From NCBI GenBank assembly GCA_003140935.1, contig PLLJ01000019.1, forward strand, positions 18,816 through 57,188: a stretch of DNA of 38,373 nt, written 5' to 3'. Within the stretch, counting starts at the first letter, position 1. The number at the start of each line of letters is the position of its first letter. Under the pieces are notes generated by a model, which saw only the letters and a list, made by a program, of their open reading frames with translations, made no database searches and was not told where the DNA came from. Both the position numbers and the translations under genes were made by a program. This DNA comes from Candidatus Omnitrophota bacterium. GTDB taxonomy: Bacteria > Omnitrophota > Omnitrophia > Omnitrophales > Aquincolibacteriaceae. This document shows, piece by piece, positions 16,748 through 24,867 of this stretch.

Positions 16748-17845
16748 TTAAATCCCCCTCAAAACATCCGCCAGTCTTCTGCCAAGAACATCGAGTGAAT
16801 AGTGCCGCTCCGCATCTTCCCTGGCATGGTTTCCCATCTCGCGGCGCGATCGCGGATCTTCGGCCAAGTGGCACATGGCGGACACAAATTCATTCTTATT
16901 TTTTGCCAAAAAACCCGTTTGCCGATCCCGGAGAATGTTCTTTGCCTCTCCCATATCGCTGGCGATCGTAGGTTTAGCCATGCTCATGTATTCAAATAAC
17001 TTGGTCGGGCTTTTTGCCTTATTGAATTTCGTATCCTGGGTCAAAGGCAGCAATCCGACATCCATTCTCGAAAGATGCTCGGGGATCCTGTCCGGATCGA
17101 TCCAGGCGTGGACCGTTATCCTGTGTTTGTGCTTATGGTCGCCAAGAGTCCGCCGGACCTCTTCAAAATATCTGCCCTCTCCGGCCAGGCTTAATGAAAC
17201 ATGATCATACCGGTCCGCAACTTCTGAAAAACAGTCTAGAAGAAACCGAATATTAGCGCCCATTTCCTCGTGGTAAGCCGTTCCGATCCAGGAAAAAATA
17301 ACGCCCGCCCCGGGACGGTCCGCCTTGGGAGAAAAAAGGTTCGTGTCCACACCGGTCGGAAGATAATGCGTTGAAGGATTAAAATCACGAAGATAGCCTT
17401 CGAGAAATTTGCTGGCAGCGATACACGTCCTGGCGCGCTTAGCGGTTTGACGCGTCATATATTCCATTTTCGAGCTTGGATAAAAACCGAAATGGTAAAC
17501 GGGATTTTCCCGGATATTCCAGTCGTCGCAATCAAAAACGATCTTGTTTTTTTTGAATGCGGAGACCCAGAGAGGCGCCCAAGCGTGATAATTAAATCTT
17601 TGGAGGATAAAAACGGTATCCGAGGATTCTTTGATGAGCGAGCGGAAAGCCCTTGCGACAAATCCGGCTTTTTTCAGACCGGACATTTTCAATTCTTCTT
17701 CGCCGCATTTTGCGCCAAGATCATCGGCGAACGAAAGAACGCGGGCCTCTATCCCTTGCTTGATCAACTCCCGGCAGAAGTGATAGCAACGGACCCGTGC
17801 CCCCGACAAATGATAGCCCTCCCGGGTAATGAACAGAACTTTCAT
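16748..17845 (-). CDS. Glycosyltransferase family 4-type (GT-B)
   Basis: 365 aa. The N-terminal domain begins KVLFITREGYHLSGARVRCY and includes the FDCDDWNI region. The C-terminal GT1/4 domain holds TGVDTNLFSP, FSWIGTAYHEE, LSLAGEGRYFEEV and the E-x7-E donor site near SPTKLFEYMSMAKPTIASD. It should transfer a sugar from a nucleotide donor to a glycan acceptor. Its ATG overlaps the stop of the SGNH hydrolase gene (ATGA), so the two are coupled. Donor and linkage are unknown. Confidence 0.9.
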   Translation of the reverse strand: MKVLFITREGYHLSGARVRCYHFCRELIKQGIEARVLSFADDLGAKCGEEELKMSGLKKAGFVARAFRSLIKESSDTVFILQRFNYHAWAPLWVSAFKKNKIVFDCDDWNIRENPVYHFGFYPSSKMEYMTRQTAKRARTCIAASKFLEGYLRDFNPSTHYLPTGVDTNLFSPKADRPGAGVIFSWIGTAYHEEMGANIRFLLDCFSEVADRYDHVSLSLAGEGRYFEEVRRTLGDHKHKHRITVHAWIDPDRIPEHLSRMDVGLLPLTQDTKFNKAKSPTKLFEYMSMAKPTIASDMGEAKNILRDRQTGFLAKNKNEFVSAMCHLAEDPRSRREMGNHAREDAERHYSLDVLGRRLADVLRGI

Positions 17846-18801
17846 CGAAGGTCTTTTTTCTTTTTTGTTTCAATCAATCCGTTTTTCAAAATGCAGCTAT
17901 AAACATTCTCCGCCATGAGAGCATAACCCGCGTCATTGGGATGCCAATAATCTTCCGGCGAAAAATACGTCTTTGGGTTTTTTAATGTTTGAAAAACCGC
18001 ATAATGATCCACGAAAAATGTATCGAACTTCTCGGCCACATTTTTTTGAATACGCCGCAAATCCCTCGTTGCCGCCGGATAGGTGCACATGATCACCTTG
18101 ATGCCATTCGCCTTGCATATTTTGACCATTTCGCCGATATCGTGCTTTGTAAGTTGGTCAAAAATGGGATCCCGCTCCCACTTTTCTTTCCCGAGCTCTT
18201 CCCGAGCTCTTCCTGCCGGGGGATAAAAGAAATCCCAACGCTCTTCAGAGACTCTTAACGGGAAAACAAGGTTTTTGAATAACTTCCAAATCCTGAACTG
18301 ATCAAGAAAGATTAGAGTTTTCAATGCGAGTTGGGAAACCGACCGGTCTTCATTGAACAACAGAATGTTGCTTCGTTCCATGTTCCACCAATTATTGACC
18401 CCCACTAAAAAAATAATCAGTTGTGGCTGGTATTTTTCGATGTGCTGGGGAAGTTTTGCCAGAATTTCCGAGGTGTTCTGACCTATGGTTTGATCAAAAA
18501 AACATTGGATCTTCATCCCCTTATATTTTTTCCTCAACATTTCTTCCAATTGGTGGGGATAGTTTTTTGTAGCAGGATCGCTAGCTCCAATGCCCCATGT
18601 GGTCGATTCGCCCACGCAATAGATCCTGTACTCTGCCCCGGCATCCGCGGGCGCCCTGTGGATCACGTTATATCCAAATCCTAGAAGCCTCAAAGAAATC
18701 TCGAGCCCCACGAGCACCAGGCAAACACCGAACAAGACGCAAAAAACTTTGCTTTTCAGTGAAAATCTTTTGGCAGAATCATTTGTTGATGGATTTTTCA
18801 T
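17842..18801 (-). CDS. Membrane-anchored SGNH/GDSL-type hydrolase
   Basis: 319 aa. A basic start is followed by one hydrophobic segment (about residues 18-40, VCLVLVGLEISLRLLGFGY), so the catalytic domain is probably periplasmic. SGNH blocks: Ser in CVGESTTWG (block I), Gly in TIGQNTSE (block II), VGVNNWW (block III, Asn kept, Asp lost) and DYWHPNDAGY (block V, Asp and His). Such enzymes in glycan loci add or remove O-acyl groups. A paralogue at 29506-31149 carries inserted TPRs. The gene is ATGA-coupled to the glycosyltransferase. The 146 nt upstream hold a CGCAAAGCTTTGCG palindrome and a weak -10 (TACAAT, 18879-18874). Confidence 0.87.
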   Translation of the reverse strand: MKNPSTNDSAKRFSLKSKVFCVLFGVCLVLVGLEISLRLLGFGYNVIHRAPADAGAEYRIYCVGESTTWGIGASDPATKNYPHQLEEMLRKKYKGMKIQCFFDQTIGQNTSEILAKLPQHIEKYQPQLIIFLVGVNNWWNMERSNILLFNEDRSVSQLALKTLIFLDQFRIWKLFKNLVFPLRVSEERWDFFYPPAGRAREELGKEKWERDPIFDQLTKHDIGEMVKICKANGIKVIMCTYPAATRDLRRIQKNVAEKFDTFFVDHYAVFQTLKNPKTYFSPEDYWHPNDAGYALMAENVYSCILKNGLIETKKKKDLR

Positions 18802-18947
18802 AGAGTTTCGACAAGGCTCATAAGATCCCTGACAGCTTGGGGGTTTTGTCGTTTTTCTTCAAAGCGAACGCACATTGTATTTCGAAAATGAATCCCACTC
18901 GCAAAGCTTTGCGCCAAAAAAACGGCCGAAATCGCGGTTTGTTTCTG

Positions 18948-20645
18948 CTATGCCGCAGGACCCGCTTTTTCGACCACGATGTTTTCCATGACGAGGCAAT
19001 CCATGTCGCTTTTCAGAAACCCGGCGAGCGCGTCTTCCGGGCTGCAAACAATGGGCTCACCTTTCAAATTGAAAGACGTATTAAGAATAATCGGTATGCC
19101 GGTAATGTCCTCGAACGTTTTTATGAGTTGCCACAGCTTGGGATGGAAGTTCTTGTTCACGGTTTGAACCCGCGCGGTTCCGTCGACATGGGTTGCCGAC
19201 GGGATCAAATGCTTCTTCTCCTCTCTTACTGGAGGAGCCAGCAACATAAAAGGGGAAAGATCCTTGAGATCAAAATAGTCTTTCGCTTTTTCTTCAAGCA
19301 CTAAGGGAGCATACGGTCTGAAAGACTCCCGGTGCTTGACCTTGGAGTTGAGAAGGTCTTTCATGCCTGGGTTGCGAGAATCGGCCAGGATCGAACGGTT
19401 CCCCAAAGCCCTTGGGCCATATTCCATCTTTCCCTGGAACCAACCGATAATTTCACCCCGGGCGATCTTTCCGGCGATATAGGGCGCAAGAACCGGATAC
19501 TCCATCTCTTTAAAATCGATCCCCTCTCTCCTGAGGATTCTCTTGATCTCGTCCGAAGAAAATTCCGGCCCGAGCGCGGCGTCGTTCATCATGTAATCCC
19601 GTTTATTCCCCAGAAAATCATAGTACACATAGGCCGCCGCACCCAAAGCCCCTCCGCTATCACCCGCCGCCGGTTGAACGAATACTTTTTTAAAAGGTGT
19701 CTCCTCGAGGATTTTATGGTTGGCGACGCAATTCAGGAATAATCCTCCGGCAAGACATAATTGGCTCATCTTTGTTTCCGCATGCAAATTGCGCGCGATC
19801 ATGATAAGGATCTCTTCGGTAAGCTTTTGTAGGCTGGCGGCCATATCGCGGTGCCGCTTCTCGATCTCTTCCCCCGGAAGCCTGGGCGCTCCAAACGTTT
19901 TTACGAACAAGGGAGTATACATACGGACTCCTTCATTAAAAAAACCGAAAAACCTCTGATCAAGCCGAAAACTTCCGTCGGGCTTTATCGTGAAAATTTC
20001 CCTCAACTTATCAAGATAGACCGGATCTCCACAACCTGCCAGACCCATCACGATGCCTTCGCCTTCCAACGCCGGGAACCCGAGATAGGTCGTGACCGCG
20101 GTATAAAATAACCCCAAAGAATCAGGAAAAAGGATTTCCTTTTGGACCTGGACCTGATTGCCCCTTCCGAAACCGCGAGTCATAGTGGCCCATTCACCCA
20201 CCCCATCCGCGGTCAGGATGGCCGCTTCTTCGAAGGGGGAAACTAAAAACGCGCTTGCGGCGTGCGAGAGATGGTGTTTGATGAATAGCGTTTTTCCTTC
20301 AAATCCGAATTCTTTCTTGAAAACAAGCGGCAAAATAAGGCGGTCTTCTAGCCATCGGGGCATGGTATCCATAAAATTCTTGAGAGAAAAGGGATACGCT
20401 TTTAAATGATTGCACACGGCTCTCGCGAACTTAAGATACGGCTTTTCATAGAAAGCAATGTAATCAACATCGAGGATACTCGCCCCTTCTGCCTGAATGC
20501 AGAAGTTAATGGCGTTGACGGGAAAATCGGGCGTGTTTTTCCGGCGGGTAAAGCGCTCCTCCTGTGCGGCGGCAATGATCCTGCCGTCCCTCAAGGCACA
20601 AGCGGCAGAATCATGGTAAAAACAGGAAAGTCCCAATATATTCAT
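18948..20645 (-). CDS. Carbamoyltransferase, NodU/CmcH family
   Basis: 565 aa. The N-terminal YrdC-less Kae1-like part opens with GLSCFYHDSAACALRDG and AAQEERFTRRKN, includes the metal site HHLSHAASAFL and TADGVGEWAT, and the C-terminal domain has EYGPRALGNRSILADSR. These are the defining motifs of enzymes that move a carbamoyl group from carbamoyl phosphate to a hydroxyl via carbamoyl-AMP, as in Nod factor and cephamycin synthesis. Next to glycosyltransferases it probably decorates a sugar. Two tiny membrane genes precede it in the transcript, a recurring partnership for such enzymes. Confidence 0.93.
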   Translation of the reverse strand: MNILGLSCFYHDSAACALRDGRIIAAAQEERFTRRKNTPDFPVNAINFCIQAEGASILDVDYIAFYEKPYLKFARAVCNHLKAYPFSLKNFMDTMPRWLEDRLILPLVFKKEFGFEGKTLFIKHHLSHAASAFLVSPFEEAAILTADGVGEWATMTRGFGRGNQVQVQKEILFPDSLGLFYTAVTTYLGFPALEGEGIVMGLAGCGDPVYLDKLREIFTIKPDGSFRLDQRFFGFFNEGVRMYTPLFVKTFGAPRLPGEEIEKRHRDMAASLQKLTEEILIMIARNLHAETKMSQLCLAGGLFLNCVANHKILEETPFKKVFVQPAAGDSGGALGAAAYVYYDFLGNKRDYMMNDAALGPEFSSDEIKRILRREGIDFKEMEYPVLAPYIAGKIARGEIIGWFQGKMEYGPRALGNRSILADSRNPGMKDLLNSKVKHRESFRPYAPLVLEEKAKDYFDLKDLSPFMLLAPPVREEKKHLIPSATHVDGTARVQTVNKNFHPKLWQLIKTFEDITGIPIILNTSFNLKGEPIVCSPEDALAGFLKSDMDCLVMENIVVEKAGPAA

Positions 20646-20675
20646 AGGCTAAAAACGGATGGGTTTTCCGCCGGA

Positions 20676-20837
20676 TCAAATTCCGGCATAAATGAAAGAA
20701 ATGATGATCGCCGGGCCAATGTGATACGCTAAAAAAGCGATGATCGCAAAAAGAATAAGAATGGGGGCTATAAAATACATCTTTTCTTTTTTTATCATGT
20801 GACCCATTTCTTTTAAAATATAAGAAATCTTACTCAT
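20676..20837 (-). CDS. Small membrane protein, DUF5989-like (53 aa)
   Basis: Reading the minus strand from ATG at 20837 to TGA at 20676 gives 53 aa: a charged amphipathic start (SKISYILKEMGHMIKKEKM) and one long hydrophobic helix ending FIYAGI. This length, the K/E-rich start and the F-I-Y end match the DUF5989 proteins that I know beside NodU-type carbamoyltransferases. A weak AAAGGG lies before the ATG. It lies 30 nt before the carbamoyltransferase and 21 nt after the 73-aa gene. It may anchor the enzyme at the membrane; that is inference. Confidence 0.75.
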   Translation of the reverse strand: MSKISYILKEMGHMIKKEKMYFIAPILILFAIIAFLAYHIGPAIIISFIYAGI

Positions 20838-20858
20838 TTTGAGCGCCCTTTCTTTTTC

Positions 20859-21080
20859 CTAAGACTGCCGCATCACATCGTGGTCATTGTGCCCGTAGCC
20901 TTTGGCTTCCTTCCAAAAGGATCCGTTGTCTTCGGCTTGTCCATTAAGAAATTTCCGGTTGAAGATAAGCATACAAAGGACCGTAAAACCGAGGCCCAAG
21001 AGATACGCGATCCATAGCAAAACCGTTAACAACACCTCTTGCCCTTTCCTGACAAAAGCCTTGAACCATTTAAATTTCAT
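20859..21080 (-). CDS. Small membrane protein (73 aa), possibly a reduced SxtJ-like protein
   Basis: 73 aa with a basic N-terminus (MKFKWFKAFVRKG), a single transmembrane helix (about 16-41) and a polar C-terminal tail with SFWKEAKGYGHNDHD. SxtJ-family proteins next to carbamoyltransferases are longer and end in an S-x-W-rich tail, so this may be a shortened relative; I hold that loosely. Its start overlaps the end of the PP-loop gene by 11 nt, so translation is probably coupled. No catalytic residues are seen. Confidence 0.7.
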   Translation of the reverse strand: MKFKWFKAFVRKGQEVLLTVLLWIAYLLGLGFTVLCMLIFNRKFLNGQAEDNGSFWKEAKGYGHNDHDVMRQS

Positions 21081-22068
21081 AAGTACAACCTAATTTCCCC
21101 GCAATATTTTTCAGCAGTTCTTTGTCGAAATCCACCTCTAACAGTTTCAGAGCCTCTTCCCTGAGCATCATTCCTTCCCGGATCATCTTGCTCATCTCAA
21201 CATGATAATGCGTGTACCCGTAATGCTTCATGGCATTATGAACGGAAAGGAAATTCAAATAACAATTGGTGGAATTGGCCGGATAGCTCACTTTCGGCAA
21301 CTTCCATTTCAACTCTTTTTTGATCACCTCGGCATAAACATCGGAGGCGTGCGGTAAAAACCAGTGAGGGGATAAAACGATACATTTATGTTTCTTTTGG
21401 GCCTTCGAAAGCACTTCTTCCATGCTTTGAGGGAAATCCTTATACCGGGGATCCGTTCTGACATGTTGGTCCAAAAATTCCTGCGTCGCCTTCGCCATAG
21501 AGACGAATTCGGATTGATGGATGCTGCAACCGCACCGTGACATCAACGGCTGTTTTGTGGACTGACCTTTGGTCCACCCGGCTATGATGATGGGAATATT
21601 AAATCTCGCCGTCATTTTAAAAGTAAGATCCATATACCAAAGAGAGCAAAGATGGCATATCACGGCTTTGGACCCTGTCGCAAGGATCTTCGCGAACATC
21701 TCTTTCATGAAATCCGTTCTAAAAAATAAGAAATCCACTCCCAAAATCTCTACCGCGTTCCGAACATTCTCCAAAGCCTCTTCGGTCTCAAAGCCATGGT
21801 CAAAAGTAAAGGCGAGCACATTCATTTTGTACCTTTTTTTCATGTAATAGAGAGCTGCCGTGCTGTCTTTCCCTCCGCTGCACATCACCAGGCAATCGTA
21901 TTCCCCCTTCCCCTGATGTTGCTTTAATATTTTGATGAAATCCGTCTCAAGGGGTTTTTCAAACGAGGGCTTTGCTTTTTCATATTCCAGGCATACATTA
22001 CAAACGCCTTCTCCATTCAGAACGATCTCCGGTTTTCGTTCCGGAAGCACGCATTTCTTACAAATCAT
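21070..22068 (-). CDS. PP-loop ATPase, WbpG/N-acetyl-sugar amidotransferase-like
   Basis: 332 aa. The N-terminus has two CxxC pairs (CKKC, CNVC) as in WbpG-type proteins. The PP-loop SGGKDSTAALYYMKK near residue 65 marks an N-type ATP pyrophosphatase that adenylates a substrate. Further Cys pairs are CHLC near residue 139 and CGC near 177. WbpG with HisH/HisF turns an N-acetyl sugar into an acetamidino sugar using ammonia. Here no HisH/HisF is nearby; instead the gene follows a TusA-like carrier and a cysteine desulfurase, so sulfur is the more likely nucleophile. A GGAGG site precedes the ATG, 15 nt after tusA-like. Confidence 0.85.
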   Translation of the reverse strand: MICKKCVLPERKPEIVLNGEGVCNVCLEYEKAKPSFEKPLETDFIKILKQHQGKGEYDCLVMCSGGKDSTAALYYMKKRYKMNVLAFTFDHGFETEEALENVRNAVEILGVDFLFFRTDFMKEMFAKILATGSKAVICHLCSLWYMDLTFKMTARFNIPIIIAGWTKGQSTKQPLMSRCGCSIHQSEFVSMAKATQEFLDQHVRTDPRYKDFPQSMEEVLSKAQKKHKCIVLSPHWFLPHASDVYAEVIKKELKWKLPKVSYPANSTNCYLNFLSVHNAMKHYGYTHYHVEMSKMIREGMMLREEALKLLEVDFDKELLKNIAGKLGCTYEI

Positions 22069-22083
22069 CAGGATCCCTCCATC

Positions 22084-22320
22084 TTAAGGCTTTCTGATCA
22101 ATATTTTCCAAACATTATCCGCCTTTGCCTTGCTTATAATTTCATACCCTTCCGCTTCAAGGGATAAAGGAACATTCTTGATGGGCTCGCCTTCATCCAC
22201 CACGATCTCGAGTAAAGCGCCTGTCTCCATACTTTCCATTTTCAACAATGCCATGGCTGAATTTTGAGGGCAAGCCACCCCCTCCAGATTCAGCACTTCC
22301 CTGGATTTGTTCTGCGTCAT
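22084..22320 (-). CDS. TusA-like sulfur carrier protein
   Basis: 78 aa from the ATG at 22320, which overlaps the cysteine desulfurase stop (ATGA). The TusA fold is indicated by LNLEGVACPQNSAMALLKM, with Cys17 as the persulfide carrier, then VVDEGEPIKNVPLSLEAEGYEI. The canonical CPxP is CPQN here; a CPxN form with the DxGEPxxNVP segment is a known subgroup as I recall. It should accept sulfur from the desulfurase and hand it to the PP-loop ATPase downstream. Length and gene order fit a dedicated three-gene relay. Confidence 0.88.
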   Translation of the reverse strand: MTQNKSREVLNLEGVACPQNSAMALLKMESMETGALLEIVVDEGEPIKNVPLSLEAEGYEIISKAKADNVWKILIRKP

Positions 22321-23450
22321 CCGCCCTCCCGGCTTCGCCGGACTATCTCTGAGAGACTCTGAACCACGACATCCACTTCTTCCAGGGTAGTCCACCGGCT
22401 CAAACTGATTCGGATCGCTTCCTGAGCCCGTTCGGGCTCCAGTCCAATGGCAAGAAGCACATGACTAGGCGTCACCTTGGTGGACAAGCACGCCGATCCG
22501 GCTGAAACATAAATATTTTTCTCACTGAGTTCTCTAGATAACGACTGCCCATTCACAGACCTGAACCTTAAATTAATATTATTACAAAGCCTTTTTATTC
22601 TGGGTCCGTTCAAATCCACTTTTTCAATGCTGCTTTGTATCTTCTGAATAAAATAATCCCTTAGCTCAGCCAATCTTTTAATATCCACTTCCCCGGCGAT
22701 CTCCGCCGCTTTTCCAAATCCCACGATCCCCTCGACATTATAAGTCCCCGACCTGCGTCCGCCCTCCTGACCACCGCCATGCAAAAGTGGCTCTATCTTC
22801 GCCGTTTTCCTCACATACAAAGCCCCAATTCCCTTGGGGCCATGGATCTTATGCGCATTGAGTGATACCAGATCAAGGTTTTGACTTTTGACATCGATCT
22901 CCTCTCTTGTAAAGCTCTGGCATGCATCAGAATGGAAATAAACCTTTTTGCTTTTGCATATCGTGCCGATCTCAGCGATCGGCTCGATCGTTCCGATCTC
23001 ATTGTTCGCATGGATGATCGAAACAAGGATGGTTCCCCGTTTAATGGCTTTCTGGACGTCCGAGGGCGAAACAAAACCTTCCCGGTCCACGGGAAGATAC
23101 GTGATCTCAAACCCCTGTCTCTCCAGCCATTTGGCTGTTTCCATAATGCTCATATGTTCTATTTGCGAAACTATAATGTGTTTGCCACGCTCTCTATTCG
23201 CGAACGCGATCCCTTTGAGAGCAAGGTTGTTGGATTCGGTTCCACCCGAGGTAAAAATGAGCTCTTGAGGTTCCGCGTTGATCTCCCGCGCGATCGCGGC
23301 TCTTGCTTTTTCAATAGCTGTTGCCGCAACAACACCCAGTTTGTGGGCGGAGGATGCATTCATGGCCTTCATGTCGTGGCATGACAACATCGCCGTTGAG
23401 ACTCTGGGGTCGATCATGCTTGTCGCTGCGTTATCTAAATATATTTCCAT
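22317..23450 (-). CDS. Cysteine desulfurase, IscS/NifS family
   Basis: 377 aa class V aminotransferase fold. The N-terminus EIYLDNAATSMIDPRV, TSGGTESNN, IEHMSI, ANNEIGTIEPI, HSDACQSF and the PLP lysine in LNAHKIHGPKGIG are present. The mobile-loop Cys lies in SAGSACLST, followed by SHVLLAIG. It makes persulfide sulfur from cysteine. The missing Fe-S scaffold (iscU) and its ATGA overlap with the TusA-like gene argue for a role in thiolation rather than general cluster assembly. The gene starts the sulfur, carbamoyl and SGNH run downstream of the glycosyltransferase at 23528. Confidence 0.93.
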   Translation of the reverse strand: MEIYLDNAATSMIDPRVSTAMLSCHDMKAMNASSAHKLGVVAATAIEKARAAIAREINAEPQELIFTSGGTESNNLALKGIAFANRERGKHIIVSQIEHMSIMETAKWLERQGFEITYLPVDREGFVSPSDVQKAIKRGTILVSIIHANNEIGTIEPIAEIGTICKSKKVYFHSDACQSFTREEIDVKSQNLDLVSLNAHKIHGPKGIGALYVRKTAKIEPLLHGGGQEGGRRSGTYNVEGIVGFGKAAEIAGEVDIKRLAELRDYFIQKIQSSIEKVDLNGPRIKRLCNNINLRFRSVNGQSLSRELSEKNIYVSAGSACLSTKVTPSHVLLAIGLEPERAQEAIRISLSRWTTLEEVDVVVQSLSEIVRRSREGG

Positions 23451-23527
23451 CTTATGAATTATTTTCCCGTGTTATTAAATGAAATTGCCTGTGACTTGCG
23501 GCATAGGCAAAATTCTTTCCCATGTGA

Positions 23528-24697
23528 TCAATTAACAAGCGCCTCATAGGCTTTTTCAAGTGCTTCGGCAGAAGAGCGCCAGTTATATTTTATTTCCACC
23601 CGTCGCCTGGCCGCCACCGCCATAGCTTCCCTGCGCGCATCATTGCCGGCCAACTTCATGATCTCCTCGGCGATCCTGTCCGCATTCCCCGGCGGAACGA
23701 TCACCCCCGCGTCTTCTAACATATTTCTTACTTCACCCACATCGCTGGCGACGATCGCCTTTCCGGAGGCCAGATATTCCACGATCTTTAAAGGACTCTT
23801 GCACCGGGTGATCTCGTTATCTTCGAACGGCGCCACGCAAATATCGGCAGCGGCAATATACATCGGAACATCCGCGTGCGGCACGGATCCGACAAAAATA
23901 ACAGCCTCCCCCATCATGAGCGTTTCCGAAAACATCTTAAGCCTATTCAGTTCCGACCCATCACCCAAGACCATGAATTTCATGCGCCGCGCGGAAGGAT
24001 TTTCGAAAATAGTCTTAGCGGCCCTGAGAAATAGTTTTACATACTGGCAGGAATGTAATTGCCCCTGATATAAGATCAGGAGTTCGTCGTTGATGTTGTA
24101 TTTTTTTCGAACGGCTTGGGCCTCTTTCGCGTCGACATGGAACCGGGCCACGTCCGCCCCGACGGGGACCATAGCAACCTTTCCGCCATCCACGCCGCGC
24201 AGCATCACCAATCTTTTCAGTTTTTCACTGGCCACACTCACACTATCCGCCAGGAAAGGAAGGCAGCGCTCCAGCATCCAGAAGGAGAATCCCGTCACAA
24301 AAGCTGATAATGTTTTTTTGTAAAGAGAAGCATAGAATATCTTCTCTTCCCAATCGTCCCAATCATAATGCAGCGGTTTGCCGCACCAGTACGCGGCTAG
24401 GACCGCCGGAATGGCCGCATAAAAATGACTTTTCTGAAAATGAACAATATCCGCCTGACGCGACAATGCGCAAAGCGCTTGGGTGTTCCTCATCAGCGTG
24501 GCGGCCGAAATGGTCCTCTCGAGGGGGATAGCCTCCACGGGGCCAAAGAAACTTTTTCCGCACTTCGCCATCGGAAAATAAGCGATCTTGACCTGATGGC
24601 CTTTGCTTGCCAACTGCTCGGCAAGTCTGACGATGCGGATCGTCCAGGGCTCCGTCGCGGAATACAGATCATGAGGATGGATCATCAGAATTTTCAT
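23528..24697 (-). CDS. Glycosyltransferase family 4
   Basis: 389 aa GT-B enzyme. The N-terminal domain starts KILMIHPHDLYSATEPWTIR, with HYDWDDWEEKIF in the middle. The C-terminal domain has VPVGADVARFHV, LYQGQLHSCQYV, MVLGDGSELNRL and the donor site ITRCKSPLKIVEYLASGKAIVAS. It resembles the enzyme at 16748 in layout (both have a DCDDWN/DWDDWEE motif). It probably adds a sugar to a lipid-linked or surface glycan. The ATG at 24697 follows the 49-aa ORF by 3 nt. No regulatory site was seen. Confidence 0.9.
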   Translation of the reverse strand: MKILMIHPHDLYSATEPWTIRIVRLAEQLASKGHQVKIAYFPMAKCGKSFFGPVEAIPLERTISAATLMRNTQALCALSRQADIVHFQKSHFYAAIPAVLAAYWCGKPLHYDWDDWEEKIFYASLYKKTLSAFVTGFSFWMLERCLPFLADSVSVASEKLKRLVMLRGVDGGKVAMVPVGADVARFHVDAKEAQAVRKKYNINDELLILYQGQLHSCQYVKLFLRAAKTIFENPSARRMKFMVLGDGSELNRLKMFSETLMMGEAVIFVGSVPHADVPMYIAAADICVAPFEDNEITRCKSPLKIVEYLASGKAIVASDVGEVRNMLEDAGVIVPPGNADRIAEEIMKLAGNDARREAMAVAARRRVEIKYNWRSSAEALEKAYEALVN

Positions 24698-24700
24698 GAT

Positions 24701-24850
24701 CTAGCTACCGGGGAAAAGCCAACTGTTTCGGATCCGTTTGACGAGGAACAGGTACGTCGCAAGAAAGAAGTGGTACGCGGCCAGCGCCAAGAGAAGGGGA
24801 AGGGTCAGGCAACGCTTCCAGCCCATGGATCGACTTGGTCTTTTGTTCAT
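24701..24850 (-). CDS. Possible small membrane protein (49 aa)
   Basis: From ATG at 24850 to TAG at 24701. GGAGG lies just upstream of the ATG, though the spacing is only 2-3 nt. The product has a basic start (MNKRPSRSMGWKRC), a hydrophobic helix of about 22 residues (leucine/alanine-rich, then FFLATYLFLV) and a basic tail KRIRNSW. It fills the whole gap between the radical SAM gene and the glycosyltransferase. The short spacing and lack of known family keep confidence moderate. Confidence 0.45.
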   Translation of the reverse strand: MNKRPSRSMGWKRCLTLPLLLALAAYHFFLATYLFLVKRIRNSWLFPGS

Positions 24851-24867
24851 CTCCTCCGTCCCGCCCC

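Noticed and set aside
18900..18913. 14-bp palindrome upstream of the SGNH gene as a terminator
   Set aside because: The T tract precedes rather than follows the stem on the transcribed strand, and on the other strand it is followed by A.
22321..22395. Longer TusA-like start (25 extra residues)
   Set aside because: TusA proteins are about 75-80 aa, and the ATG at 22320 overlaps the desulfurase stop as ATGA.
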